Assembly (NCBI RefSeq): GCF_004027225.2
Contig: NC_046358.1
Span: 257,001-321,000 of the forward strand
Origin: Strigops habroptila
Lineage: Eukaryota > Chordata > Aves > Psittaciformes > Psittacidae
DNA: 64,000 nt
Direction of reading: 5' to 3'
Part shown: piece after piece, positions 1 to 13,100 of the stretch
Numbering within the stretch: position 1 is the first letter of the stretch
Layout of the letters: the number at the start of each line of letters is the position of its first letter
Notes under the pieces: generated by a model
What the model was told of the DNA's origin: nothing
Database searches by the model: none
Seen by the model: only the letters and a program-made list of their open reading frames with translations
Made by a program: the position numbers and the translations under genes

Positions 1-775
1 GCTGCTGTTGTGATTGTCCCACATGCTCATTTCTGCCTTCTCCCTGATCTTGTGCCTCCTCAGCATGTTCACTGCGGTGCAGGATTCTCCTGCAGCACAC
101 GCACAGGTTACCCATCCCCAGCTTTCCCAAGAGCTTCCCAGCGCCGTGTTCAGGGGTTGAGCACAGTTACACGGGGCTGTGGCTGGTTCCCCAATGAGCC
201 TCACACACAGAGGAACCCTCCGATGGAGCACACTGCCCAGCAGCGCTCGTGCAGATCCCTCTGCATGGGGAAGCCTTTGATTCGGGCACAGGCTGGCACC
301 CAATGGTGGCAAATGCCACCCCAGCAGGACATGGGCAGCCCCAGGAGAAGCGGGGGGAGCCTGGAGGAATGCCTGGAGCAGGAAGAGGAGGAGGAGAGGG
401 CAGAGGGCCCACAGGGTCCTACAGATGCTGCTCCCGAACATGTGGCAGTGCTGGGGTGGGAATCGGAGGGGGCACAACTTCAAGAACCTTTAACTTCAAT
501 GTTTCAGTTTAAAGCTCCTGAGGTTAATGATATATATATGTATTTAAATCCTTGGATTGAGTTCTAGAGGAATTCAGAGCATTAGAGACAAAAACTCCAA
601 TCCCTGCACTGCAGTTCCCTGAAGATGTGCCGCTTCCTGGGATAACACCGAGATGGGGCTTTGAGGAAGCAGGTTCTCTACAGCTCAGGCTCAACTGAAT
701 GATCTGGTCTTGGCACGTAGCCTTGCTAACATGTGAGCACAAGGGGGAAACACTTCAGCAAGATTCTAAACCCAG
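1..775. other. Unassigned flank downstream of BET1L
   Basis: No exon, RNA gene or repeat family is recognised here. The reading frames that stay open are GC- and purine-rich without family motifs. The stretch lies beyond the putative BET1L poly(A) signal, so it is probably intergenic or the edge of the neighbouring gene. Confidence 0.4.
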
Positions 776-778
776 AGC

Positions 779-784
779 TTTATT
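779..784 (-). terminator. BET1L: Putative BET1L poly(A) signal
   Basis: Minus-strand AATAAA (TTTATT on the plus strand), about 1.76 kb past the BET1L stop. It is the only canonical hexamer I saw on that strand between the stop and the window edge. It implies a long 3' UTR, as in mammalian BET1L. Inferred, no transcript seen. Confidence 0.5.
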
Positions 785-2544
785 TGCAACAGTAGAAGCA
801 AACAAACCCACCAGCATCATGAGGACCAGGCTGTGCCATGGCCTTTCATCAGGAGCCTTCTGCTTCAGGAACTCAAAGTCCATCAGTTCACCCGTTGTTC
901 TTCCAAATGGAAAGAGTTGGGAGTTGCCACATCTCACCAGAGAAGCAGGAGGAAGGACCAGAGAAAGTCACTGCTGCCTCCTTCTTATTGGCCTTCCCTG
1001 TGCACTTCCCAAAGGTAGAAGCCTGAAGACACCCAATCCAGCCAGTGCAGTGTCTGGGCACAGTCTGGTACAGCTGGAACAACGGACAACACTGTCCCCT
1101 TATGGATCTGGAGCGGGGTCAGTCCAAGGACAAGGGAATTCCTAATGGGTGCAAGGGGATGCCAAAGGAAACATCCCCCCGCTGGTGAACACAGGCTTGC
1201 TGGAGAGGAGAAGGGCTGGAATGTCAGAGGAGTAAAGCCTCAGTCCTGCAGAGCAAATCAGCAGGGACTTTCTCAAAGGAAAACCAGAACACGTGAGCAG
1301 TGGGTACAGAAAGAGCCAGGGTGGGACACAGCAGCACTTACACAGCAGGCAGCGGAGGGTGGTTGGTTTTACATCCTTTCTCCCAACCGGCACAGCACTT
1401 GACAGCTACAGAGCAATTGCTTCAGTCATGGGCAGACTGAGATAACAGCTATGAAGAACTCAGCTGGGGCCGTGGTGTGAGTGACCAGCCCAGGGCAAGG
1501 CTGGGGGGGTGACGGGAAGGAGCGGTCCCAGCTCCCGCACTCCCAGAGCCACGTGCAGCACCTCGGGAGAGGAAACCGGCACCACTGCGGGAGCGACAGC
1601 TCTGAGACGGGACGGGAGGGATGTGCCACGAGCCCTGCAGGCAGCATCCCAGAGTTCTGTGAAAGGCAAAGCCTGGGTACCTTCTCCATGAACAGAGAAA
1701 CAAACCCACCCTCTGATCCAGTCCTTCCGTGACCTCCCACCACCCCAGCGGCACCGTGCAGGAGTTTCACTTGACCTCAACCTCTGCACAACATCTACCC
1801 AAAGTGCACCATAACGACTGAACTGAACTGGACCTTCTGCCATCAGATTCTCTTAACACTGCTTTACAGTTAAGGGAGTGTGTTTCCAGCTGTGTGGAAG
1901 GGACTGGAAGATACTGTATGTGTGCAAACCGAGGTGGGCTATGGGCTCTGGCCCTCCTTTCTTGCAGGGCTCATCCCCAGTGTTGCCCAGAGGGCTGATA
2001 GAGGTGACAGAGCTAGCATTTAAATCAAGTTTTGCTCCTCTGCAACAACTGGGGACTATCAGGGTGCAAATCTACTGCTAATTTCATTTCAAAGCAGCGC
2101 AGACTTCATTTCAAGCCAGGAACCCCGACTATCAACAGGTCTTTGGGCCAAGGGGAAGCTGAGAGCAGCTGGTTTCTGAGCATCTGAGTCTCTGGAGCCA
2201 CATCTCCTCACAAGCCTAGCACCGAGTGTCAGTAGGGAGGTAACACAAAAGCAGCCTTTAAAAACAGGCTGTGAGCCACGGCCAACAAAGCAAGAGATAA
2301 AGATGTTAAAGCATTTAACAACATCAGGATGTGTTATACATGAAAATCCATTTAGAATCACATAATCTTATAAAGAGACGTCTGAGACCAGCAGAACAAG
2401 GACGAGAAGCTGGTGGAAAGAGAAGTTATTTGGAAGGTCTGTCTGGAACACCTCAAGGACTCCACCACGGGGCAGACCAAGGAAGGCGTTGAACGGGGTC
2501 TGTCAGTCACTGTGTTTCCTGTCGTGTGAAACCCACAGAACAGC
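785..2544 (-). other. BET1L: Probable BET1L 3' UTR
   Basis: This stretch runs between the BET1L stop codon and the candidate poly(A) signal on the minus strand. It holds no recognisable exon or repeat. Assignment as 3' UTR is an inference from position. Confidence 0.45.
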
Positions 2545-5407
2545 TCAAGTCCCTGCTTTGGCCACCAGGTAGTAGAGGATGACGAACACCACGATGAGGC
2601 CAGCTGACACGGAGCAGAGCAGGCGCCGGTTCTCCCTGCCCGAGCGCGCCATGCTGGAGAAGCGCTTCACGCTGCCCGTGAGCAGCCCGGTCACGCTCAG
2701 CAGGTCCGAGTCCTGGGGACAGAGGGCAGGCACAGGGAGGGTTACAGACAGAATGAACAGCAGATGTTAGCAGCAACTCTGTATGTGAACCCTTCACCCA
2801 AAGGACACATCCCTAGTGAAGCTGTGCCATTACAGCAGCGAGGCGGGCTCACGAGCGCAGAAGGTGGGATCTCCTGCCATCATTCTGTTCTCCCCTCAGC
2901 ATGGGGTGACATTCACGTGCAACTCTGCCAGAGCGGGGCAAACAGCTCTCAAACTAGTGCAGTTCAGGCAGTTTCATTCTGACTTCTGGGCTGGTTTTCC
3001 TTATTCACAAACTACTCAGAGCTTCTGCTCATGTTGCTCCTGAAATGCTTCAAAACCTTCTCTGTAACAGAAGCAGTTTCATGCTGAATAAGGGCTTCTC
3101 CTTTAAGGTCTTTTGCCATGACACCCTTTACTCTGATTCTCCACTCTCCTGATTTTCATCCAATGCTCTCAGCACACGCTGCTATTACACTTCCAAGCTG
3201 AGCTTTGACTCAACTGATTTCAACACTACAATTATCTGTTCTCTCGCTTCCACACACCAGCTCCGGCAGAAAAGGTGCTCCAAGCACCAGTGTTACGGTG
3301 CTGATCTCCTCAAACCTCTGCCTGGATTCCCTTCCTTCATGAACTGCCTTTCTCCTAAAAAGCCTCAGTACGTGACACCTCAGCTCCAGGGACGTGCTAG
3401 CCTGGCCTGGCCCCAGGGCACTGCGTCTGCCATCAGCAACCAAAGCTTAAGAAGCAGATGGCTCCGGAAAGTGATTTTGGTTTCACTGATGGTGTGTGTC
3501 AGGAAGACAACAGAACATGGCACTGACCAGCCTGAGTGCACCCACAGCATCAGCTTTGCTCCTTCCTGAGACTTCCAAGCCCTGTCAGACAGCCTGTTTC
3601 AGGTAACCCTACAGATCTACACAGCAACACCAAAACCAAAGGGGCAGCTGAGGAACAGGCCCATCTCCCAGCATTAGCCACAGGAGGCAGCTCTTCATCC
3701 CCAGGAAGGAGATGATCTCCATCCATGTGTCTGGAGCGTGCTGCCCTACACCAGTCTATCCAGATGCTGGATACCAACCCTGTCACCCCCTGGACAAAGC
3801 AACACTGCCAACACTGAAGTGCCTGATGTTTGTGTACCAAGAAATCCAGTGGGATCAGGTTCAGTTGCATTCCTGGTTTGCCAAACCAGGTGCTGGGATC
3901 TGACTTTGTCTGTTAACCTGGAGCTGCTGTTCACTGAAAGCCAGCACACAATGGTCACTTTCTACGTGTTGGTGGTTCCTTACCATGCCATCCAGGTAAC
4001 GGTTCTGCTCCTCAGCATCTTTGTCGATGTCCAGCGCCAGCTATATAGGGATGAAACATGGATTAATGACCTTCAGTGCAGAGAGAACCTCTGACACATC
4101 TGGTAACATGTGAATGCGTGTTAGAAAAGCAAGCTCCAGCTTCCCCGGCTCCCCCCCGCCACACACAGAGGCTTCCTCAGCAGAGGAACAAGAGTCTCAC
4201 TTTGGTTTTGGGTGGTTGAACTTTTTCAGCTCTGCAGCACTGAAAATAAAGCTGGACTGTCCAAAACTGCCACATATAGGGCAGGAGCATTGAAAGGTGG
4301 GGACACAACAGCAGGGACCAAGTCTTCCCTTTTACCTGGCGAGTCATTGACTTCTATTAAGCTCTAAATCAAAGTACTTGATGTTGTAGGAGCAAAGTAG
4401 CTTTAACACCCCCACTTACACAGAGACATGTGTATTATTCAGAACTACTTTACCTGCCTGTTTATTGTGACCTTTTCCCCAAGGAGCTGTGCTTACCACT
4501 ACCCCCCGTGCAGCTTTCATGTGTCTCTCTGTGCCTAAAACTCCTTCCCTGCATGCTGTGACAGCCACACCATTCCCTTTGGATGCTGTTGCTAAACCTC
4601 AGATGAGAAGCAGCGATTCACAGATGTCCCTGGTGTTTCACAAGGGGAAGTTAACCAACAGCTCGGGGTCACGATACACAGGGAGCCTCGGTGGTGGCCG
4701 CGGGCTGGCACCCCGCAGGAACAGCGGGATAACGGATGCTCCGTCCTCCCCTCACCGCGGGCACTCGGCCACTCACCGTCTTGAGCCGGGTGACCTTGCT
4801 GGCCAGGCTGTCTGCCATGCGCTTGTTCTCCACGTCCAGCACATCCTCCGCGGCTCCTGCACTCGGCCCTGGAGCGGGGAGGGAAGAGGCGGCTGAGTCC
4901 CGCCCGGCCGCACGGCGCTGCCGGCTTTGCTCACCCGACGTGGCGGGCGCGGCGGAACGAGCGCGCTGCCCCCCGAGGCCGCTGCTGCCCCCCCCCCGCG
5001 CCGGGGTCTGCGCCACGGAACGCTCCCGAGCTCCTTTTGCCCAAACCACGGCGAACTACCCCCAAACAGACCCGGGTAGAACCCCAGCACCCCCCGAGCC
5101 GCCGCCGCCCGGCTCCCCGCAGCGCCGGGGGCTTCGTGCCCAGCGCGGGGCCCGGTGAAGCCGCTCACACCCAGGGCTCTTCACCCTCTCGGCCCTTCCG
5201 GGGCTCCCCTGGCCTGGACCCCCCGGAGGCTCCGGGCAGCCGGGCCCCGGCCTGAGGCGGCTCCCGAATGGTGGCGGGATCGGGATCGGGACCGGCACCG
5301 GGACCTGGACCGACCCCTTCCCCTCCCGGCTCCCGCACACCGGTGGTGGCAGCAGCGGGGTACCCCGCCACCGCCCCCCGGCCCTCACCTCGGCCCCACT
5401 CCGCCAT
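2545..5407 (-). CDS. BET1L: BET1L (GS15), Golgi Qc-SNARE
   Basis: BET1-like SNARE that works in retrograde and intra-Golgi vesicle fusion with syntaxin-5, GOSR1 and YKT6. Four coding exons on the minus strand: 5389–5407, 4777–4868, 3984–4040 and 2545–2712. They join in frame to 111 residues, the same length as the human protein. The start (MAEWGR...) sits in a CpG island and matches human MADWAR. Residues ~20–37 read ENKRMADSLASKVTRLK, the start of the SNARE helix. Exon 3 gives LALDIDKDAEEQNRYLDGM and exon 4 DSDLLSVTGLLTGSVKRF, continuing the heptads. A hydrophobic tail anchor (about residues 87–108, GLIVVFVILYYLV) ends at AKAGT. All junctions are GT/AG. The gene diverges from RIC8A. Recognition is by family memory but very close. 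Confidence 0.95.
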
Positions 5408-6130
5408 GGCGGCCGCTGGTCCCGCCCCGCCGGGCGGAGCCGCGCCGGCCCCACAAAATGTCCGTCCCCCTCCGCTCACTCCCTGCTGCTCCGTGCGCTG
5501 CGGCGGGGAGCGAACCGCGCCGGGCCGGGCCGGGCCGCCGCTCCCCGGGGGCACCGCGACCCGCCGCGCTGGGCCGGGCCCCGGGCGCGGAGCGCGGCCG
5601 GGGGAGGGCCGGGGCCAGGAAATGAGGCAGGAAGCCGGGGCGGCGGGAGGAAGGTAACGGCGCTTCCCTCCGCCCCTGCTCGCCGCAGCCCCTCTCCCGG
5701 CCGGGCCTCGCCCGCCGCGGCCGCAGGGCCCCAGCCCCGGAGCGTCGGTCCCGGCTCCGAGGGACCCCGAGCCGCAGGTACCGCCGGCGCCTCTGGGGAG
5801 GAAAACGGGGCCTGAGGGGTTTGGGAAGGTGCGGGGCGAGGCGGGGGGGAGGTAAGGGTGAGAGGGGGAGCTGGGGGTGTGGAACGCGGCCAGGGCGGCG
5901 ATCGGCTCTGGGCAGCCCCCGGTCCCCAGCCCCTCCGCGGGGCGCAGTGCTGTGCTGTGCCGCGCCGCGCCGCCGGCCCCGCTGAGCGACCCCCGGTTCC
6001 CGCAGCTCTCTGGCTGCCGAAGTGCAGGACCTGTCCTCGGTCCCCAGACCCCTCCGTGGCTGCGTGGGGCAGGTGGGGTGTCCCCTGTGAGCGCCCCAAA
6101 GCCCGGGGCTCCCGGCACAGGCGCCCGGCG
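4850..6130. promoter_or_regulatory. CpG island, BET1L/RIC8A divergent promoter
   Basis: A dense run of CpG with GC-boxes and no TATA element covers BET1L exons 1–2 and extends about 0.7 kb upstream. It is the likely BET1L promoter. It may also hold a non-coding first exon of RIC8A, because good donors (for example CAG|GTACCG ending at 5777) lie here and a strong acceptor lies just before the RIC8A start codon. The long open frames in it are composition artefacts. Confidence 0.75.
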
Positions 6131-6423
6131 CAGCGCGGTAGCTTGTCATTCCGTGCTTGCCATGCTGCAGAACACGGTTCAGAGCTACACAGTCTAAGCA
6201 GAGATACGTGCTCTCTGATGTGCTCAGATCTGCTTTATTTCCCACCGCTGGGGGTTGCTTCCCTGCACTGTGGCCTTGCACGGCTCTGTGAGCTGCTAAA
6301 CTCGTGCTGTGTCTAAAATAATCCCATCTTTATGTGCATCTGCTCATTGACATGGCCATCATGACACACGTTGTCCAGTGGTGATACACAGAGGAGCTGC
6401 CACAAACGTGTGTTCTGACAGCG

Positions 6424-6600
6424 TGTGCCCGGTGCGCACACAGCCGGTCGCTGTGACTGTGCCCGGTGCACACACAGCCTGTCACTGTGACTGTGCCCGG
6501 TGCACACACAGCCTGTCGCTGTGACTGTGCCCGGTGCGCACACAGCCTGTCGCTGTGACTGTGCCCGGTGCGCACACAGCCTGTCGCTGTGACTGTGCCA
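6424..6600. repeat. 34-bp minisatellite, 5 copies
   Basis: Five direct head-to-tail copies of a unit of about 34 bp (core GCACACAGCCTGTCGCTGTG, followed by ACTGTGCCCGGT), differing by a few substitutions at the CpG positions. It lies between BET1L and RIC8A, downstream of the CpG island. There are no spacers between units, so it is not CRISPR-like. Confidence 0.95.
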
Positions 6601-7047
6601 GGCAGCAAACCCCCAGGGATCGGCTGCCACAAACCCCGAACGGGGGCTGTTTCTTCACCACCCTACAAGGTGGCTCTGCCTGGGGCCAGGAGGATGCTCT
6701 CCTGGCTGCCTGGCTTTCCTCTCCACGGGAATGCTTCTGGGTGTTGCATTATGTTTTTGCTCCTGTGCAGTGGCAGGAATCAGGCCAGCCAGGGGAGGAG
6801 GAGGCAGGGAGCTATTTCGGGGAGCTGCTGTTATCTGCTCTGTGTTAATCCTGGGCCGGGAGGGGGGAAGGTTTTCCCCGGGTGCTTTACTGGCCGGGCA
6901 TGTATTAAACGTTGAAAAGCAAAGAGAGGAAGAGGATTAGAGGCAGAGGGAGGAAGCTGGCTGCTGGTGCCGCTGGGTTATCCATCTACTCAGCTGCTTT
7001 GGATGCAGCAGCGTGAGCAATCTCACCTGCGGCTTTCCTCTGGTTTG

Positions 7048-7186
7048 TCCTTTTCCTCCTTCCTTTCCCCACCCTTCTCCCGCTCAGCTCTCGTGTATCC
7101 AGGTCCTTCCGCGTCGCCGTTACCCGGAGCCGGGGAGCTCCCTGTTCACCTCCTGCTGAGCTGAGCCCAGCTGAGCTGGGGAGATA
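7048..7186 (+). promoter_or_regulatory. RIC8A: Candidate 5' UTR splice acceptor before RIC8A start
   Basis: A pyrimidine-rich run from about 7048 ends in CAG at 7085–7087, 99 bp before the RIC8A ATG. This is a textbook acceptor. It suggests the coding exon starts at 7088 and that transcription begins in a separate non-coding exon, probably within the CpG island upstream. Inferred from signals only. Confidence 0.5.
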
Positions 7187-10100
7187 ATGGAGCTCAGGGC
7201 AGTGGTGGCCACTCTGGAGAGCGGGGAGCAGGACACCGTGCTCAGGGTGCTTCAGATCTACAACCAGGAGGTGAGTGAGGTCCCAGCCCTCCCGCGGGGA
7301 GCAGCCACTTCTGTGCCACCGGCCGTCCCCATCTGTCCCCTCGGAGCACATCTGCCTGCGTGTGGCTGCCAGGAGCACGGACGGGCTGCTTCGGTTTTAC
7401 CTGCAGATGGGGTATTGCCTGATGCTTTGCTGGGAAGCAGCTGAGCAGCCTCTCTGTATCCTGGTTCCTTTGTATACTGCAAGTAAAGCGTGGAGAAGGG
7501 AGAAGGGATTATTTTTGTAATTATTATTATTGAGCTATCAAGTAAAACCTGGAGGGAAATCTGGGTGCAGACCGAGCAGGAGGAGCTTTTATGTTAAGGC
7601 AAGGTTTGGAGGTGAGGAAATGGGCCTGGGGAGGAGCTGCAGGTGAAATGGTTGTGATTTGCAAGTAAAAGATGGCTGGAGAACAGGGATGGGGCTGCTG
7701 GAGCCGGGTGCAGGTGCCTGCTCTGAACTGGGGGTGAGAAGCCAATAATGAATAGAGAATATCAAAACAGGAAGCTGTGGCTGCCCCATCCCTGGCAGTG
7801 TTCAAGGCCAGGTTGGACACAGGGGCTTGGAGCAACCTGCTCTAGTGGAAGGTGTTGGGGGTTGGAGCTGGATGAGCTTTAAGGTCCCTTCAAGCCAAAC
7901 CAGCTGTGGTTCTATGAATGGTTGGGGAGCAGAGGGGGAAGCGTTTTGAGCTTTGAAGTGGCACGAGATGATCTGTGGGGGTAAATCCCGTCAGAAATAG
8001 ACTCTGGTTGTCAGGGAAATCTCCCTCAGGGTTCCCACCGAGGCGGGGTGCCCTGCAGAGCTCCGTGACTCACCCTGCGCCAGCCCTGAGTAGGAGGGGA
8101 GCCAGCGGGGAGAACCCGGGAGCATTTTACAACGGGGTGCAAGAGGAGAGGGCAGCTCTTTCCAGCTTCGCTTTGGAACAGGGGAGATGTGGCCAAGAAG
8201 GAGCAGGTCCCTGCTGGACGTTGCTCCACAGGAGTAACATCATCTGCTCCAGGTGTAACAATGGAGGAGCTGGGAGTGCAGCCAGAGTTCTGTGTGTAAC
8301 CAGCCTGAGGCACCAGACACAGGGGTTTCTGTTGTCCTTTGCTGCTGCCTGCAGCGTAGGAACCTGTGAGGGTGGCAGTGGTTCTGCTGGCCTGTCCGGA
8401 GCCATCAGAGGGGCTTGTGAAGCTGCAGATGAACTGAGCAACTTCCTTGTCTCATTTTTACTGTAGAAGTTGATGGTGCTGCATCCTCTTTGTGCGATAT
8501 GTTTGAATTCACTCTTGCAGACTCAGTCAGTCTTTGATTGCCAGGAGTAAACTACAGCTAAAGCAAAACCACCCGTATGGCAAAACAGACATGAATGAGA
8601 CTGCAGGAGCGTGCCAGGAGGATGTGATGGGAGAGCACAAGTGCCCTGGTTGTCTGCAGAGCACATCAGCTCCAGGACTGGACCCTCAGTTCCTCATAGT
8701 GTGGGGCAGCACAAGAGGACACCCCTGTGAGGGCTGGAGGCTTTGCAGGCAGCCTGTTGGTGTTGTGTTGTGCACCATGGCTTGCTGTAGGCTGGCAAGA
8801 CCTGGGACCTTGGTGCTGGGACCCGGTGAAGCTGCACACTGGATCTTCTGCTTTTAAGCAGCCAGGAATTGGCAGCATGTTGAAAAGGTGGCAGGAGGGA
8901 CCGCACTTGTGGAATGAGGGAGTCAGGGAACATCCGTGATCTCCAAAGCCCAGTGCAGCCAGTCCCGGGCTGGAGGAAGGCAACTGGGCAGCTCATAACG
9001 TGGTAAATACAGAGGGAGACGAGCTCAGCCCTTCAGACCCTGGATGGGATACCTGGGAATTGCCGTCCCTCAAGAGAGGGTAAATCCAGAGTGCAAGGAT
9101 GGCTGGTTGTGGTGCTCCTGAGCAGCTCCGTGGGGCTGAGCGGTGTCAGTCGAAGGTGGCAGCTGATCGAGGAAAGGGACGTGCTGGAGGTGGAGAGATC
9201 AGGTCTCTTGTGCTTAAAGAATGTGACCTGAATCACCACAAGGGTCTGTTTGCAGGTAACAAGAAGTGCTTTCTGTTGGTCAGGAGAAGGAACAGTAAAT
9301 GTCAAGGGGAGAAATGTGTAGGCACAGCTTGGTGGTGTCACTGAGCAGAGAGTTGCGGCTATTATGGGATAAGAAACTCTTCCCTGTGAGGGTGCTGAGG
9401 CGCTGGCACAGGGTGCCCAGAGAAGCTGTGGCTGCCCCATCCCTGGCAGTGTTCAAGGCCAGGTTGGACACAGAGGCTTGGAGCAACCTGCTCTAGTGGA
9501 AGGTGTCCCTGCCCGTGGCAGGGGTTGGAGCTGGAGGAGCTTTAAGGTCCCTTCAACCCAAACCCCTCTGGGACTCTGTGATTTCTGAATCCTGGTTCCT
9601 CCGATGCCTGGGCCGTTTGGTTCTCTTCTATTTCACAGACAGAGGTTCTCTGAGCACTGATTCCCTGCCTCTGCTGGGGCTGCTCTTGAGCAGGGTGCTC
9701 GCTTTGGGCAGTTTGGTTTCAGACCTGCTGCTTCCAGCTGGGTGGCCCTTCCCTGCCTGGGGAAGTGGGTTTGTGCAGTTTTAACCTGTTACTTATTTTC
9801 CTTGTTTTTGTTCTGCCCCAACAGAAATCTCAGTGCTTCACCTTTGACGACGAGGAGCGGGAAGAGAGGAAGGTGGGCACAGGCTTTGCTGTCTTCCTCT
9901 GGCTGGGTGTGTAAATGTGCTGCTGTCGGTACTCCTGTGCAGCAGGTTTGGTGCTGGCAGCTCCCACGGGGGAAGAAAGGAGTGTTTTCATTAACTTGGT
10001 GAGGCAATGGTGTGCTCAGAGCATCTGCCTGGCTGGTTCCATCAGTAGGTGGTGGTTTAGGAGGAAGGTCAGCATCCTTCCAGCATCAGCAAGCCCTCTG

Positions 10101-13100
10101 GGTCCTGCAGCGCATGTAGTCAGTGTGCGTGTGTGCAAGGTGTGATCCTCTGTGCATGGCTCCGCAGGGCAGAGGCCACAGCAGCGTGCAGGGCTCCAGA
10201 GGGGCTGCTGTGAGGCAGCTGCAGCCTTTGGCTGAGGCTCTGGATTGACAGATGCTTTGAGCTGCTGTCATCTGGCCCTCAGCGGAAGGAAACTCCTGCC
10301 TGTTCATTTCTGCTCTTTCATGCTGGCTGCACATGGCTGGTGGGCTCATCTGCCTCAAGAATAAGTTAGTTTCTTTCCCCTGGATTATTTTCCATCTGGT
10401 CCAGTCCATGGGATGGTTGTGCCAATGCCTGTGTTAGCACAGCAAGTGTGGACCATGCGGCCGGGCTGGAGCACGGGACCTCTCTTGTCTGTCAGCTCAT
10501 GCCAGCATGAAGCTTTTCCAGGTACAGCCAGATGCACAGGACTGGATCTCCCAGGGTCCGAGCTCTCTGCCCTGCTTGTCTGGCTGTTTGGGCTGGGACA
10601 GTCACACAGGCTGTGAATTCAGGCACAGCCTTGGGGTGCTCCACTTCTGGGGTGTATGTCATGAACTACAGATTGAGCATCACCACCTAGCTCCTGGTGC
10701 TCGGTTCTCGGGAAGGTTTAGCCCTGGGAACACTCTCCAGGATCTCTTTAACCTGAGTCTAAAATTCATTTGTTTTAATTCATTCCTTCCCTCAGTCCTT
10801 TTATCATCATCACGTCCAACTGGGGCTGTGCTAAGGCAGATACACTGAGTGACAAACCTTGTTGTGATCTTGGGTTCCTTCCCTCTAGTGCCGTGCGTGG
10901 AAAGACACGTGCTCTGCTGTTACGTTAGAGATGTAGTGAGACCTGACCTCACCAAGGTGTCAGTGTGCAGTGAGTGCCTGCTGCAACATGAAGTGTTGCT
11001 ACACGTGGCTCAAGCCAAGCTGTGCCTGGTGTGTGAAGTTCCCTCTGCTCCTACCTGTGCCTTGCTCGCTGGCACACACGGTGCTGTTACCCACGAGGGT
11101 TTGATTCTCTGCTCCAGTGAATCGGTGTTAGTGGAGCTCTGCAGCCTGTCCCTGCAGAGGATCTGGGCTAGTAGGTCTGCAGACAGCACTGAGGTTTAGG
11201 GAGATAATGCTTATTTGAATCTCCTGAGGTCTTATCACCTCCTTTCCGAGGGCATCACGTGCTGCTCTCACCTCACTTAGGTCCTTTTCCCCTCCCTTGG
11301 TGATTTCTGACACATCTCTCAGCCTTGTCAGTCTGTTGCTGGAGCACCCAGAGCAGACGCCTCCCTAATCTTAATGCTTTGTGTAGGAGAAGAGAGTTGC
11401 TGTTGAGTTGGTTGTTACTCCTCAATGAAGCCATAAGGGATGTTTTTGCTCTGCCCTCTCTTTGCTTAGTGCAGCTGTCAAGTAAACCCTGTTACCCTGA
11501 ATCATCCTCACCACGGGTGAAGCTACAACATGGGGTAGTAGCAGTTGTCTGTTCATACTCCCCCCTCACATCTGATACCCTCTTCCAGCCGTTCTTTGTT
11601 TCTTGCTTGAACTGGGGCAGGATCAGATGCCAGAGCCAAACGCTTGCTGAGTGCACCCCTGAAGCAGAGCCGGCAGCAGGCCCATCTCTAGATGCTGCTC
11701 ACGTCTCCCAGGGCAGTGTTACAGGGTGTGGGGAGCACTGTCAAGGGCAGTGCACGAGGCATTCCTTGTTTCCTTGTTCCCAACTGCACAGAAAATGGCC
11801 CAGCTGCTGATCAGGTTCCTGGAGAGAGAGCTGCAGCCGTCCTGCCAGGTCACCTGCCTGGAGAGCATCCGCATCCTGTCCCGCGACAAGTTCTGCCTGG
11901 AGCCCTTCACCACCAAGGACGGGCTCCGGACCCTCTCCAGGCACGCTGGCGTCGACCACTCCGAGGAGCTCATCCGGGAGGTCCCCGACTTGGATGTAAT
12001 CCTGGAGTCCCTCAAGTGTCTCTGCAACATCGTCTTCAGCAGCCCGCGGGCGCAGGAGCTGGCGGCGGAGGCGCGGCTCGTGGTGGGCCTGGCCAGGCGC
12101 ATCAAGCTCTACAACGAGAGGAGCCTTCCCCATGAGGTGAAGTTCTTTGACCTGCGCCTCCTGTTCCTGCTGACAGCGCTGCGGGTGGACACGCGGCAGC
12201 AGCTGGCCCAGGAGCTCAGGGGTGTCAGCCTCATGGCAGATACGCTGGAGCTCACCCTTGGTGTGAAGTGGATGGACCCCTATGAAGTTGCCACCGAGGA
12301 GGGGCTTCTCCCACCTTTGCCTCGGCAGGAGACAGAGCGAGCCATGGAGATCCTCAAAGTGCTCTTCAACATCACTTTCGACTCCAGCAAGAGGGAGGTG
12401 GATGAGGTAAGTCCTGGGTGTCCCCCCCTGCATGTGCCTGTCTCCAGGCTGGGTTTCACTGCTGCCTTCTCCTCACTTGCATGTCCTCCGTTAGAAGCTG
12501 GCCCTTGTGCAGCCCCCGGGTCCACGGAGGGGTGGCAGGAGCCTTGTGTCAGAGCTTCCTCCCTCGGGCACTGCCTCTGTCCAGTGCATTGGCGACACTT
12601 CAGACTTCCAGAGCATTGCAGTTTACAGGCTGGGTGTTTTCCTTCCTAATGACACGATTCACTGCACAAGGGCAGAGCAGAGCCCCCAGTAACTCACTTC
12701 TGAGCCTGGCCTGGTACTCCTTCACCTTCTGGACAAGGCCAAGGGAGGGTGTGATGGAAAACACCCCTGGCTAATCCATGGCGCTTTTGGGGGGCCTCTT
12801 CCAGCCCTTGGCTCAGTGTCCCAGAGTGAGAGGAAAGGTTTTGGGCAGCAGGAAATCTGTGTGTTGTCCTGAAAGGAGAGTTGGAGGCTACTTTCACTTG
12901 AGGCATCCTGCAGTCAGTTGCAGGCTGCTGGACGGGGCTGTGGGCTCAGGGCAGGCTCTGGGACGTGGAGGATCCCTTTCCTGATGCAGGTTTTCATTCT
13001 CTTTGGGGGCAGGAAGATGCTGCTTTGTACCGGCACCTGGGGGCCCTCCTGCGCCACTGCCTCATGATCTCTGCTGATGGAGAGGACAGGACAGAGGAGT

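Noticed and set aside
10-567. Open frame of 185 codons at the left edge
   Set aside because: No known domain, no conserved motif, low-complexity Glu-rich part. I could not support it as a gene.
5165-6281. Long minus-strand open frames of about 300 codons
   Set aside because: They overlap in two frames within a CpG island, are Pro/Arg/Gly/Ala-rich without motifs, and only the first six codons of BET1L are real.
6424-6600. CRISPR-like array
   Set aside because: Units are directly adjacent with no spacers, and the genome is a bird.
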